DNA from: Saprolegnia diclina VS20
Lineage: Eukaryota; Oomycota; Saprolegniomycetes; Saprolegniales; Saprolegniaceae
Assembly: GCF_000281045.1 (NCBI RefSeq)
Contig: NW_008246073.1
Coordinates: 760,213-824,212 of the forward strand
Length of the DNA: 64,000 nucleotides
Direction: 5' to 3'
Positions 21,956 through 32,239 of this stretch are shown here, piece after piece. The notes under the pieces were generated by a model that was not told the origin of the DNA, made no database searches, and worked only from the letters and a program-made list of their open reading frames with translations. How positions within the stretch are numbered: the first letter of the stretch is position 1; every line of letters starts with the position of its first letter. The position numbers and the translations under genes are program-made.

Positions 21956-22879
21956 TTAGGGGCTCGACGCGCCCGCAAAGACGTCGGCGAATTGATCCTC
22001 GGGCATCACGTTGAGCTCGTTGCGGCTCGCGCGCGAGTCCTGCGCAAGCTTGCGCGTGACGTACCGGTCGCGCTTGTCCAAGTGCGCGTTCTTGCGCACC
22101 TCGTTGGGGGCGACGTAGTGCGGGTTCTGGTACAAGGTGACGCCACCAAAGCTGCCGTCAAAGATGCGGATGGGCGAGAGCACAAAGCGGGGGCCAATCT
22201 CGACGAGGTTCGTGAGCTCCTCGCCGCGGTGGACGGCAGCCTGCTCGAGCTTCTTCGTGTCGGCTTCGTCCGCGAGCTGGTAGTTGCGGCACCAGATCTT
22301 GTTGTCGGCGTAGTAGAAGCTCATGACACGGTCAATGAACGGCTTGGACTTGGGGTGGCCCTTGGGCGTGCCCCACACCTGGATGAACATGTTCTTGAGG
22401 AGCTTGAGGTGGGCGACGTCGTCAAAGGCGGCATCGAACGTCAGGAGCGGGCGCGACCCAATGAGCGCGTTGCCCGTCATCTTGAGCTCGTCCATCGTGT
22501 GCACGTTCTGGACGAGGAACTTGGCGGACGGACCCGTCGGCGTGCGGCTCACCCACATGTAGAGGTCCTGGCGCTTGCGCGCTTCGAGGAAGATGGTCGT
22601 GTTGCAGCCCTTGATCTCGGCGATCTCGTTGACGACGTGGAGCGTGTCCTTGGCATCGAGCTTGACGTCCTTCTTGTGGTGCGGCAAAAGCTTGCGGAGG
22701 TCGTCGAGGAAGTGGCGGTACCGGGTCGTGATGCCACGCGACGCAAAGACGAGCACGCGCTGCTTGTTGATGTAGCTCGACTTGGGCTTGGTCACGTCCA
22801 TCTGCGCCAGCTCCTTCTTGAGCTCTTCGGCCTTGGTCGTCTCCGACTCGATCGCAGCAGCCTTGCGCTTCGGGGCCAT
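21956..22879 (-). CDS. BRX1: Ribosome biogenesis protein BRX1 (Brix domain)
   Basis: A single exon of 308 codons, with ATG at 22879 (MAPKRKAAAIE). The Brix domain is complete: QRVLVFASRGITTRYRHFLDDLRKLLPHHKK, NTTIFLEARKRQDLYMWVS, GPSAKFLVQNVHTMDEL and the closing IGPRFVLSPIRIFDGSFGG. BRX1 acts in the nucleolus with EBP2 in early 60S subunit assembly, binding 27S pre-rRNA. The basic N-terminus may include the nuclear localisation signal. Length and order match the family. In-frame upstream codons lack an ATG, so the start is well fixed. A CCAAT inverted-repeat element lies about 90 bp upstream. Confidence 0.95.
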   Translation of the reverse strand: MAPKRKAAAIESETTKAEELKKELAQMDVTKPKSSYINKQRVLVFASRGITTRYRHFLDDLRKLLPHHKKDVKLDAKDTLHVVNEIAEIKGCNTTIFLEARKRQDLYMWVSRTPTGPSAKFLVQNVHTMDELKMTGNALIGSRPLLTFDAAFDDVAHLKLLKNMFIQVWGTPKGHPKSKPFIDRVMSFYYADNKIWCRNYQLADEADTKKLEQAAVHRGEELTNLVEIGPRFVLSPIRIFDGSFGGVTLYQNPHYVAPNEVRKNAHLDKRDRYVTRKLAQDSRASRNELNVMPEDQFADVFAGASSP

Positions 22880-24411
22880 CGTTGCAGTTAGCGAAATTGA
22901 CACACGCAGCTTTTTACTGGTGGCGATTTCGCCTCCACCAATGGCTCAGCCAAATACGCGTCTCCCATTGGCTAAAAAAAGCCAATCCCGTCACGTCATT
23001 TCCAATCTATTGCACGCTCGCTCAAGTGCGCTTTGGCGGGAGCGTACTTCAAAGGAATCAATCTCGACATCGCATGGGACGTGGACGGGTCGGGACAGGG
23101 CAACCACATAGGCAAGCGGACGCACGACTGGGTATGGCCTCCATGGCGTTGTGGCCGACAAAGATATGGCATTGAAGCGAGGAGACGCATGGTCAGCGCG
23201 CGCCGACCTCTTTGATGACGGACTCTTGTCCAACCTACTAAGGTATTGACTGCGTTCAGTGTGGGCGTGACCGTGTCACAGGTAGCCGTGAAATCGAACG
23301 CATAGTCGAACACATAGTTGCCCCAATCTCCAACTCTCGGCTCGGGATGCTTTTGGAACTGGAGGTCCACAAAATGTCAACCTCGGAAGGTGTGCTGGAA
23401 AGGCTTCCCGTAGACACGCGGAGAAGGATTGCTACCCCCTTCGATCATGTTCGAGAAGTCGTGTGGCTCTTCCACTTTGCCGTTGTTCGTGACCTTCATT
23501 TGGGAGGCGCCGACGTCGTCCAGAAACCAGAATCCGAGAAATATCCCCTGGGCGTGCAATCTTTCGCGTGAACAGTGGCCGCAGTAGCCGCTGCTGTCGC
23601 CGCTGCGTCTCAGATTCCAAGATGCGGTGGCGCATCTGAGCAACCAAATCGATCGGCCATGCATGTTTTTATGCCTCTGAAGCTGGGTCACTTCGTCACA
23701 GGCATGGATTTCGCAGACCAGTCAAGGCCAGAGGATGGTGCCAGTGTGCCAGCGCCACGTCATGCTCTAGACACGTTCGAGGGGTGCAAACGTGGGTGCA
23801 AAGTGGGCCGAATGCTTGTATGGCCAAGCCCCGTTGCGACCTTCCTACTAGACGTACGCGCTTGCCAAGTAGCTCGCCACGTCCGGCGCAAGAAGCAGAG
23901 ACCGCCATCGCGAGTAGCGCGGGAAGATCGCCAGCGGTTCGCCCACCAATGACGCCGAACAACCTTCGGCGATCTTGCGCGCGCCTGAACTTCAAGGTCG
24001 TGTGAGTGTGTCAACGGCAGGCGGCCTTGCGATTGGTCAAATCACCTCGCATGTGGGTTTCATTGGTCAAAAAGCGCGGCCGGTTACTCGTGAGAAATCG
24101 GGTTGAGATCCTTGAACCACATGCCCTCAAAAATACGTCCGATCATTTGATTGGATAAAAGGCCTGACGGTTTCGGTTCAAGCGCATTCATTGGGCAATA
24201 TTCAACCAATCGAGAAGTGTGAATGTCGAGTATAATCAATGCAAGTGCGTTCGAGTCGTTGGGTGGAACCAAGATGGATTCGGCAGTACACCATCATTGC
24301 GCCATCAGCTGTCTACCTCGAACACGACCACCCTTGCCTGCTCGTGCATGCAGCAAGCCCGGACGACGACGACGACGCGACAGAGATACCAGCGCTAGAT
24401 ACCACTGCGAG
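22880..24411. other. Divergent intergenic region, 1.5 kb
   Basis: This is the longest gap in the first half of the window, between BRX1 (minus) and a protein kinase (plus). It is rich in CCAAT/ATTGG motifs: 22967-22986, 24031-24042, 24061-24074, 24149-24160 and about 24190-24212. Short open frames of about 100-125 codons cross 23377-23995 but have no recognisable domain and unremarkable composition. I see no supported gene. Confidence 0.5.
22967..22986. promoter_or_regulatory. Palindromic double CCAAT element
   Basis: Two CCAAT boxes face each other as an inverted repeat (ATTGGCT, six A, AGCCAAT) about 90-105 bp upstream of the BRX1 ATG. The same ATTGGCTAAAAA core recurs upstream of other genes in the window. 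NF-Y-type binding is inferred from the CCAAT core. Confidence 0.5.
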
Positions 24412-25740
24412 ATGACAGGTCCAGCAAAGCGCCCAACCTTGCACAACCAGCTACGGGCCCTCCTCGGGCCCGAGATCACCGAGGCCGAGCTCCACGAGAA
24501 GGTACGACGAGCGATGAGGAGCATGAACTCAGCATCTCCGACTATAGTTTATCTTTGAGAAAGTCATTGGCAGCGGCGCTACCGCCAAGGTCTATGCAGC
24601 GTACGACTATGCGAACGACCGGCGAGTCGCCATCAAGGTCTTTGACAAGGCGCAGATGATCGAGCAGCGCAAGTCGATCGCTGCCGACGGCTACAACTCG
24701 CGCGACACGGCCGTCCAGCGTGCCCGGCGACGGCTAAAGAAGATTGTCGGCGAGCTCGAGATTGCAAAGATCCTCTCGCACGCCAATATCATCGAATACC
24801 TCGGCGGCTACGAGACGTCCCATCGCATCTGCATCATCCACGAACTCGTCGACGGCCACGACCTTTTGCAGCAGATTCTGGACTACTCCAAGATGGACGA
24901 GCGCACAGCGGCGTACGTCTTTGAGCAGCTCCTGCACGCTGTCGCCAACTGCCACAGCCAGAACGTGTGGCACCGCGACCTCAAACTAGAAAAGTACGCT
25001 TCGCAGTTCTATATCTGCAGACGGCTCATGGAAGTGTGTCTAGTGTCCTCATCTCGACGTCGCACCAAGTCAAGCTCATCGACTTTGGCTTGTCCGAGAA
25101 GAGTGCCGACCGCCTCAAGACCGTGTGTGGCACGCCTCTGTACTGCGCGCCCGAGCTCCTCTTCCTCAACAGCAACACGCGCGAGACGGGCGTCGAGGGC
25201 GGTCCCGCCGACGTCTGGAGCGCCGGTGTCCTCCTCTTTGCGCTCGTGACGGGCTGCGCACCTTTCGATGACAGCACGTTTGCTGCGCTGCGCCAAGACG
25301 TGTACCGCAACCAAGTCAAGTACCCGGACTATCTGTCGCCGTCGCTGCAAGAGTTTTTGCGACTCATCTTTGTGTCGGACGTCCGCCGGCGACCAACCAT
25401 CCCGGAGCTCCTCGCCCACAGCTGGCTGCGAGAGAACGTGGCCGCGTACCACGACGAGGCCCGTGGGTTTGTCAAAGGTCCGCGCACCGCGTCGGTCATC
25501 TCGGACGCCGAGACGGTCGAAGAGTCGACAACAAGCTACGAAGAAGAGACGCCAGAAGATTCGAGCTACCGCGACTTGCTCTACGACGAAACTACGGGCA
25601 GCCTCGACGATGAGCTCTATGTGTTGGACGATGCGTTGTCCCCGGTGTCCCACCGCAAGCAAAAGCATTCTCCAACAACTCCCACCAGCTCATCCTCGAC
25701 AACGCGCCCGTCGACGTCGTTCTTTGACCACCTCTTTTAA
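24412..25740 (+). CDS. Protein kinase, CAMK/SNF1-like
   Basis: Three exons, with introns at 24502-24547 and 24994-25043, give 411 codons. Kinase subdomains are all present: IGSGATAKVYAAYD (Gly loop), VAIKVFDK (Lys near residue 59), the EL of GELEIAKILSHANI, the catalytic HRDLKLEN near 171, LIDFGLSE with Asp 192, and CGTPLYCAPELL. The WSAGVLLFALVTGCAPFDD and RPTIPELLAHSWL signatures place it near the CAMK/AMPK group. An insert after the VAIK lysine carries a basic segment (RDTAVQRARRRLKK). The C-terminal 100 residues are acidic and then Ser/Thr-rich, a plausible regulatory tail with no calmodulin-binding helix that I can see. The kinase appears active, since all catalytic residues are intact. 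Confidence 0.9.
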
Positions 25741-25802
25741 CTTAACAATTTAGCCTTTGTGTTGTACGACGAGACAATAATACATAAACGTGTTTAGGGT
25801 TA

Positions 25803-27548
25803 CTACATAATGGCGCACTTTTTGTCCTTGGACTTTTGCTTGGCGTCGCGACTTCGTCGTCGTCGGTCCGGCACGGTGGCTGGTACCGTCGTACTCTCGG
25901 GCACCGCAGTCGTATCGATCGTCACGTCCGTGGAGGCGAGCGACGATGGCCGCACCGACACGGGCCTTGCAGCCAGCTCCACGGCAGGTCGAGGCGCGTG
26001 ATCCGCAACGACCGGTCGTGGCTCGTCCACAGCTGTGTGGGGCGACACGAGAGTGTTTGGGACGGCTGCCGGCTGTCGACTCTGGTCCGCGTAAAGCAAA
26101 GGGGCGGAGCCGGCGCGGGCCTTGGTCGCTGCTGCCATGGCCTGGCTCTGAAGGGACGCGGCGCGGGCCTTCGCACTCGCGGCTCTTTCCTCAGCCTCGA
26201 TGCGATGCCGCGTTGCTGCGTCCTTCTCAGCTTGCAGACGTGATACTTGGGTCTCGTACGTAAGCTCGCGGAGGCTCTCTTCGCGCTCGAGCTCGAGCCC
26301 AATCTGTTGCTTGCTCATCGCCCGGACTTGACGCGCTTTGGCGACCGCGTCGTTGCGCAGCTGGACAGCACGCGCCTGGGCTGCTTCGGCCGCGTGCTCC
26401 CGCTCGATCCGTCGCTGCGTCGCCTGCGCCTTCTCGAGCGAGAGGGCTTGGAGCTGCGTTTGGTACTGGAGGTCGCGAAGCTCGTCTTCGTGGAGAAGGT
26501 CGGACGTCACTTTTTGCTTGGAGAGCTCACGCACTTGCTTGACCTTGGCGATCGCTTCGTCGCGGAGCTGCGCTGCGCGTGCTTGCGCGGCGTGCGCCAT
26601 GCGTTCACTCTCGATGCGCCGAAGCGTCGCGGCTTCCTGGCGCATGTGCAGTGCGTGGAGCTGCGCTTCCATCTCGCGCTCCGACTCTTGCGTGCTCAAG
26701 TGTAAAAGGGCCTCTTGGCGGTGGACCTCGGTTTCCTGGTATGTATGGACCGCCTTGACCGCCTCGTCGGCGAGCCGCTGGGCCTTGGCCTGCGATGCAG
26801 CGACAGCGTCGCGCGAGGCTTGCTTGGCTGCTGCCGCGTGCGCTCGGATGCGGTCGAGCTCTGCTTGGTTCAACGTTCGCGTGCGCTCGATCTCGGCCTC
26901 GGCGTCGTGAAGCTGTTTCTCGATACGCTGGTGCTCGTTGTACTCGTACAATGACGCAGCGAGCACTGCCTCGAGAACCTTTTGATCGTGGCGCTCGGCC
27001 GCTTCACGCCGCGCCTCCCGCGTTGCATCCAACTGGGCTCGGAAAGCCGCGAGCTCGGCCTCTTCTTCTGCCTTTCGCGACGCTTCGTCGAGGCACGCTT
27101 GGTCTTCGATGCGCCGGCGTGCGACGGCTTCGGCCTCGGCGACCTTGGCGTGTGCATCGGCAACCTTGGCATGCAGCACAGCCTCCTTCTCGCGTCGCGA
27201 CGCCTGCGTTTCGGTCAGCTGCAGGTCGATCGAGGCGCGGGCAGCGGTGACATCCGCCGCCAAGCGGTCGGCTTCGAGCGACGCTTGGTGCTCAATGTGC
27301 GCACGGGCAGCGTCGTCGGCGACAGTGATGGCCGTGTATGCCACCGCTGTCGATGCTTGCAGTTTGGCGTCGGTGGCGGTGCGCCACAAACGCGCGTTCA
27401 CGAGCTCGTCGTCGTCGCTGTCCGACTCGATTGGCCGCGGTTCGTTGAGCTTAGCGAGGGGCATTGGGTTGTGGCCACCATACAGCGTCAACACGTCGTG
27501 GGTCATGTCCTGTCCTGGCGCCGTACTGGGATCGACCCGGTCCGTCAT
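25803..27548 (-). CDS. Long coiled-coil protein with C-terminal CaaX box
   Basis: A single exon of 581 aa from the ATG at 27548 (MTDRVDPSTAPG). Nearly the whole protein from residue ~60 to ~480 is Ala/Glu/Arg/Gln-rich coiled coil with no helix breakers. It is built partly of ~55-residue repeats that start R(I/R)E.E..A..A.ARA.QLR..A.AK..QVR..SKQ. A motif LEAVLAASLYEYNE recalls a degenerate ubiquitin-interacting motif. The tail is Pro/Val-rich, then basic, and ends KDKKCAIM. Cys-Ala-Ile-Met fits a CaaX box with Met favouring farnesylation, so membrane anchoring is predicted. A same-strand paralogue lies upstream at 28295-29275. The stop is 62 bp from the convergent kinase. The cargo or partner is unknown. 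Confidence 0.85.
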   Translation of the reverse strand: MTDRVDPSTAPGQDMTHDVLTLYGGHNPMPLAKLNEPRPIESDSDDDELVNARLWRTATDAKLQASTAVAYTAITVADDAARAHIEHQASLEADRLAADVTAARASIDLQLTETQASRREKEAVLHAKVADAHAKVAEAEAVARRRIEDQACLDEASRKAEEEAELAAFRAQLDATREARREAAERHDQKVLEAVLAASLYEYNEHQRIEKQLHDAEAEIERTRTLNQAELDRIRAHAAAAKQASRDAVAASQAKAQRLADEAVKAVHTYQETEVHRQEALLHLSTQESEREMEAQLHALHMRQEAATLRRIESERMAHAAQARAAQLRDEAIAKVKQVRELSKQKVTSDLLHEDELRDLQYQTQLQALSLEKAQATQRRIEREHAAEAAQARAVQLRNDAVAKARQVRAMSKQQIGLELEREESLRELTYETQVSRLQAEKDAATRHRIEAEERAASAKARAASLQSQAMAAATKARAGSAPLLYADQSRQPAAVPNTLVSPHTAVDEPRPVVADHAPRPAVELAARPVSVRPSSLASTDVTIDTTAVPESTTVPATVPDRRRRSRDAKQKSKDKKCAIM

Positions 27549-28294
27549 TGTCAAACTCACAAGTGGAATATCACACTTGTTCGATGTGTTCAGAAAAACG
27601 GTTTCACGGCGTGGGAAATGGCGGTGGGAAACTGCGCAGGATGATGAAAGAAGAAGATTCTGTCCATGCATTTGTACATGCTTGAGCCGCATAAACAATA
27701 ATATGGGACGGTACGGCGTTGCCTTGTACCCTCCATCCACACGTCCCCATTGCACAGCATCCACACCATTTCTTCGGGCTGGCGAAGGAGATTCGGGTCC
27801 TTTTAAAATCGCATTTCCGGTCGACGGAGAACGTTATACAAGAAATTGGTATTGCGTGGGATTCTCACGTCAACTCGCCGCACCGTTTTGTGTTCAACTA
27901 CTCGCAGAACTATAAGCCCTTGAAGTTGTGTTCAAAGCGCCCATAGCACGCGTCAAGATCTCGCGTAATCCCACACAAAGCTAGTAGGAACTAGCATTGC
28001 AGCTGCGCTTGCGCTTATCAATACCCTAGAACACCCCAGCAGGATCCTTTCTTCAGGTCTGATGGCGCAGACACGCACCCGACCGTCTTCATCTTTCTCG
28101 CAACGATCGCCCCGCGTCAACGACCTCTGCTGTCACACGGTTGGGGTGGTTGGTGGAAAACGTGGAAAACACCTATTCCCACGTGTGAGTCCAACCTCCG
28201 CATGACAGATCGTGTCCAGAGTCCCATAAAATAAAATAGAATAAACAAAATAAAATAAAATAAGCCAAGAGCGACATACACTCATTGACATGCA
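27549..28294. other. Intergenic region between paralogous coiled-coil genes
   Basis: This is 0.75 kb of upstream sequence for the CaaX coiled-coil gene. It contains an AAAAT-type simple repeat near its far end. No gene is visible. Confidence 0.5.
28226..28263. repeat. AAAAT-type microsatellite
   Basis: An A/T-only tract of imperfect AAAAT units, interrupted by one G and one C, lies just downstream of the stop of the shorter coiled-coil gene. Confidence 0.85.
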
Positions 28295-29275
28295 CTAGGC
28301 CGACGAGGTGCCAGATTGCTTGCGACCGAGCTGGGCCGACGCCACCGCCGCGCGCTCGCGCAACTCGGTGGCCTTTTGCAGCTTCTCGTGCGCAATACGC
28401 TCCTTCTCGAGGCGCTCCCGCATCGCCGCGTCCTTCTCGTGGGCGAGCGCACGCATCTGGTGCTCGTACGCCAAAGTCCGACTGGCTTCCTCTTGCTGGA
28501 TCGAGCTCTCGATCGTCGCACGCGACGTCTGACGCACCATCTTGGCGGCGAGCAGCGCCTTCTCGCGCATGGCCTGCGCACGCGCGACGGCTTCCTGGGC
28601 GCGGGTTTCGGCCTCGAGGCGTTTGGCAATCGCCTCTTGTTGACGCTGCTTGGCGGCGTCGAGCAGCGCCTGTTGGTCCCGTTCCTTCTCAAGCTGGGCC
28701 AACGCCACTAGCTTTTCCTGGCGCTCGTTTTCCTTTCTTTGGTACTCCTCGACGGCCCGCCGCGCCTGCTCTTTGGCTTCGTGCGCCTTCTTCTTGAGGT
28801 CGAGAACGTTTTGCACCGCGTTCGTCTTGGAGCGATGCGCATTGGCCTTCATGCGCTCGATTTCCTGCTGCTGGGCCTCGAGTGACGCACTCCGAAGACG
28901 CTCCTCGTCGTCCGTCATGTGCTCGATGCGGCTGCGCTCGTTGAACTCAACCAGCGACGCTTTGAGCACCGCGTCCATGACTTTTTCTTCGTGGCGCGCC
29001 TGGGCCTCTTCGCGCAAACGTCGCTTCTCGTCGACTTGCTTCTTGAACGCTTCGAGCGCCTCGTCCTCGTGCTCGCGGCGCTGCACGTCGTCGATCGACG
29101 CCTGTCGCTCAATGCGCTCGCGCTGTGTCTGCTCGGCGAGCGAGATGGCCATGACCGCCTCGAGCTGCCGCTCGTACGCGGCTTCTTCGGCGAGACGCGC
29201 CTGCTCCTGCTGCGCGCGCCACGCGTCGGTCGCCTCCATGCTGCGCTCGTCGTTCATGCTGCGCTCGTCGTTCAT
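28295..29275 (-). CDS. Coiled-coil protein, paralogue of the CaaX coiled-coil gene
   Basis: This 326-codon exon starts at the ATG at 29275, which begins a tandem hexapeptide repeat (MNDERS, MNDERS, then ME). The body is charged coiled coil. It shares with its neighbour at 25803-27548 the blocks AVLKASLVEFNERSRIE (neighbour AVLAASLYEYNEHQRIE), ALAHEKDAAMRERLEKERIA and the AL..AK..RQ.S pattern, so the two are tandem duplicates. A second UIM-like segment is LEAVMAISLAE. Unlike its paralogue it ends QSGTSSA, with no CaaX box, so it is probably soluble. The frame stays open about 270 codons upstream, but that part has random-looking composition and is excluded. Confidence 0.82.
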   Translation of the reverse strand: MNDERSMNDERSMEATDAWRAQQEQARLAEEAAYERQLEAVMAISLAEQTQRERIERQASIDDVQRREHEDEALEAFKKQVDEKRRLREEAQARHEEKVMDAVLKASLVEFNERSRIEHMTDDEERLRSASLEAQQQEIERMKANAHRSKTNAVQNVLDLKKKAHEAKEQARRAVEEYQRKENERQEKLVALAQLEKERDQQALLDAAKQRQQEAIAKRLEAETRAQEAVARAQAMREKALLAAKMVRQTSRATIESSIQQEEASRTLAYEHQMRALAHEKDAAMRERLEKERIAHEKLQKATELRERAAVASAQLGRKQSGTSSA

Positions 29276-29411
29276 GCTGCGAAGAATCCCAACTGCGGAA
29301 GCGCGCAAAAGCGTATCTCGCCCACTGACTTGCACTTTGTATGTCTCGCGCGACACTTGGTGTTTGTATGCGGTTCGGTGCCGCGTTCTGTTTTCCATGG
29401 AAATGCACTGT

Positions 29412-29425
29412 GATTGGCTATAAAT
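29412..29425 (-). promoter_or_regulatory. CCAAT-type promoter element
   Basis: GATTGGCTATAAAT, about 135 bp upstream of the coiled-coil ATG at 29275, matches the recurring ATTGGCTAAAAA core. It also includes a TATAAAT-like stretch. Confidence 0.4.
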
Positions 29426-30043
29426 GCTTTGGGGGTGCCACGCCGGAGAGAGTCGGCGAGTTCTGCTGCAAAATGGTCTCCGACCCAAGACCGTGCTGCA
29501 ACCAGTGTGCTGCACCAGACTCAAGACAAGGACGAGAAGAAAGCTGACGAGAAGAGACGATAAACTGGTGGAGCAAGCTGTCGAACGCGATGAAGCTCGC
29601 CACATGCTCGTGATTGAACCTACCGTGACAATAACACGGCGACATCTTCGCGAAACGAACACGCCATGATCTCCAACCATCATCTCCATCCAGCCGCAGT
29701 ATGCGTAGTCTTCTTCGCCCCGCGATGCATACCTTTTGCTGGACGTGCAGAGCCGTGCGTATGGAGTAGCCTTGGTCAGTGGACACCAAGCACCCACGAC
29801 CGCGGTCGTTGTTGTTCGATTGCGTGCGTGGCGCCGACAGGCCATGAAACATTGACGCTCCAGTATACCCGATGGCAATAAGACGCGCTGTGCAGGGACC
29901 AGGCTTACTGCTCCAAACGATAGATGAGCGGGCCGACTGATCTCCTGGATAATCCCTGCCTGGCGCAGCGTCTTGATCGCCTTGGGCAGAAACAGTGGTT
30001 GGGCACCTTGACGTTGTGCAAGATGGTCCGTCCGCAGCAAATC

Positions 30044-30084
30044 ATTTTGACCAATCAGAAAATAGGCAAGCTTTTGACCAATGA
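30044..30084 (+). promoter_or_regulatory. Tandem CCAAT promoter elements
   Basis: Two copies of TTTTGACCAAT(C/G)A occur, at 30044-30057 and 30071-30084, spaced about 27 bp and 110-150 bp upstream of the receptor-kinase ATG. The motif recurs upstream of several genes in the window. Confidence 0.45.
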
Positions 30085-30193
30085 GAGGGCGATGGGACAA
30101 ACTGGATTGTTGTAAGTAAGGCCGGTTCGTAATTCGTGCCCGGCGTCGTACGCCGAGAGTAGAAACAGAGAAGTCGGACGTCCCCGCGCCGCC

Positions 30194-31968
30194 ATGAGGA
30201 CAGGACGAACGCTGCTGCTGGTGGGCCTTGCGCTGCTAGGGGTCATGGGCGCAGACAACGTGACGACAGACCCGACGCCGACGACGCTGACGCCGGCGCC
30301 GGCGCCCACACCCACGCCCACAACCAAGACGCCGACGCAGACCCCCCAGACGCTGGCGCCGCAGAGCACGCAGGCGCCGCAAAATACGCAGTCGACACAG
30401 AAGCCGCAGGGCACGCAGGCACCGGTGCCCACCGTGGCGAAGACGCACTACACGATTGTCGACGGCTGGCGCTGCGTCGGCCTCTTGAACAACACGGTGT
30501 TTACGATCGCGCGCAACAACTCGGACGGGACGCGCGAGTGCGCCTCGATGTACAACTACGACTGCACGCAAACCAACTCGGAGCGCGACTGCAATGGCAT
30601 CCTCGTCTCGTTCGACGCGACGCCGTTTTCGTGCAGCACGGTGGAGCCCCTCAACAACAACACGATTGGCCACGCCTTTTACGAGGAGTACTGCCGCAAC
30701 ATCCCGTCGGGTGCGCCGCCTACGTATCTCGCTGCGCTCTCGGACGCCTCTCACACGCCTCTCTGTCTACTGTAGGTAGCTCGTGGACGTCCAACCAAAC
30801 CATCATCCTCGTCGTGAGCCTTGTCGCCGCCGCCGCCATTGGCATCATCATCATTATGGTTTACAAGAAGAAGCGTGCTGCCCGGTACGCCGCGCGCACG
30901 CCCACGGAAGATATCAACAACCCCGGCGATCACATTGTGCTCCGGTCGCAGTCGGGGAAGCGGTCGTTCCTCGCAGAGCCCGCGGCCGCGTACTACGCCC
31001 ACGACAGCGCCGCCGACGCCGAGTTGCACCTCGGCGACCTTGCATTGCACCGTCTCGATAGCACACGCCTCCGCGAAGTGCGCGTGCTGGCGACTGGCGC
31101 GCATGGGATCGTGTCGCTGGGCGACTACAAGGGCGAGCAGGTGGCAATGAAGCGGCTGTTGCACCCGGACCGCGCGCGGGACGCTGTCCAGTCGTTCATT
31201 GACGAGATCAAGCTCATGGCGCGCATGGACAGTCCGTACATTGTGCGCTTCATCGGTGTCGCGTGGAATCGTCCGCGCGATATGACGCTCGTGCTCGAGT
31301 ACATGTCGTACGGCGACCTGCGCGACCATTTGACCAACACGGAGGCCGACCCGGCGTCGCTTTTTCCGTGGGATCAAAAGATCCTGTGTGCGCTCGACGT
31401 CGTGAACGGTCTCATCTATCTGCACGCGAACGCCATCATCCACCGCGACCTCAAGAGCCGCAACGTGCTCCTCACGCAGCACGCGCGCGGCAAGCTCATC
31501 GACTTTGGCGTCTCGCGCGAGGCGATCGAGGCGACGATGACGCAGGGCATTGGCACGTACCGCTGGACGGCGCCCGAGGTGCTGCGCGGGAAGCGGTACA
31601 CGGTCGCCGCCGACATGTACTCGTTTGGTATCATGCTCTCGGAGTTTGCGACGCACCAAGTGCCGTTCTGGGATGCGCATCTGCGCGTGAGTCTCGACGG
31701 CCAGTCGACCGAACCGCTCTCGGACTTTGCGCTCCTCGACCGGCTGCGCGACGGCACGATCCGCCCGACGTTCACCGAGACGTCGCCCGAGTGGCTCGTC
31801 GAGCTCGCCGAGCAGTGCCTCTCGTACGTGCCAGAAGAGCGCCCGACCGCCGTCCACGTGAGCGCGATCCTCCAGCACATGTACGACCGCATGTTTCCCG
31901 CGCACATGTCGTCGACGAGCCCGCCATCGCACGCCCAGCGCCTGTATAGAACGAGCGCCGCGTCCTGA
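30194..31968 (+). CDS. Receptor-like TKL protein kinase, single-pass membrane protein
   Basis: Two exons around the intron 30711-30775 (65 nt, GTGCGC donor) give 570 codons. Residues 1-20 form a signal peptide (TGRTLLLVGLALLGVMGA). Residues ~25-80 are a Thr/Pro/Gln-rich mucin-like stalk. Residues ~80-175 form a small Cys-containing ectodomain with NNT, NNS and NNNT sequons. A transmembrane helix (ILVVSLVAAAAIGIIIIMV) is followed by a stop-transfer KKKR. The cytoplasmic kinase has VAMKRLL, HRDLKSRN, LIDFGVSRE and GTYRWTAPEVL, typical of the tyrosine-kinase-like group expanded in oomycetes. All catalytic residues are present. The alternative donor at 30724 would create a stop, so the donor at 30711 is preferred. 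The ligand is unknown. Confidence 0.9.
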
Positions 31969-32100
31969 TGAGAGGTGGTAGCGCCATGGCATTGACGAAT
32001 AATGCTCTATATTACTAACTAGCGATACTGTGTTGCGAGTCAAGTGCTGTCGGTCATCAATAGCGCTAGGACAAAGCGAGTGGGATGCCCGCTGTAATGG

Positions 32101-32239
32101 CTAGCTACTAAACTCGCCCAGCCAGTGGATATCCATCGCCCCAAAGATGCTCTGCCCGAGACAGACCATCGCAAAGAACCACCCAGGGATGATGCAAAAC
32201 GAGTTCTCCACGTGTAAAGTGAGGCCCCCGAGACTTGCC
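32101..32239 (-). pseudogene. Orphan exon-like fragment of a membrane protein
   Basis: On the minus strand, a TAG-ended intron-like acceptor near 32240 is followed by a 45-codon open stretch. It reads GYEMASLGGLTLHVENSF, then a hydrophobic segment (IIPGWFFAMVCLGQSIFGAM), and ends in a stop at 32101-32103. GC-rich third positions resemble the real genes here. No partner exon is found upstream. It may be a relic of a transporter-like gene, or chance. Confidence 0.25.

Larger units (their letters stand above)
29276..30193. other. Divergent intergenic region, 0.9 kb
   Basis: The region lies between the coiled-coil gene (minus) and the TKL receptor kinase (plus). It holds oppositely oriented CCAAT elements near each end. 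The long open frame on the minus strand lacks domain similarity. Confidence 0.5.

Noticed and set aside
21794-22891. A 365-codon open frame antisense to BRX1
   Set aside because: It is an antisense shadow of a conserved gene with no domain of its own.
23377-23995. Overlapping 100-125-codon frames in the BRX1-kinase gap
   Set aside because: Both strands are open to a similar extent, none has a domain, and the area is CCAAT-rich, fitting a promoter region better.
28295-30100. A 601-codon open frame on the minus strand extending the shorter coiled-coil gene about 270 codons upstream
   Set aside because: The upstream part has no coiled coil, is rich in Cys, Trp and Ser, and resembles random translation. 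It overlaps CCAAT promoter elements of the divergent kinase gene.
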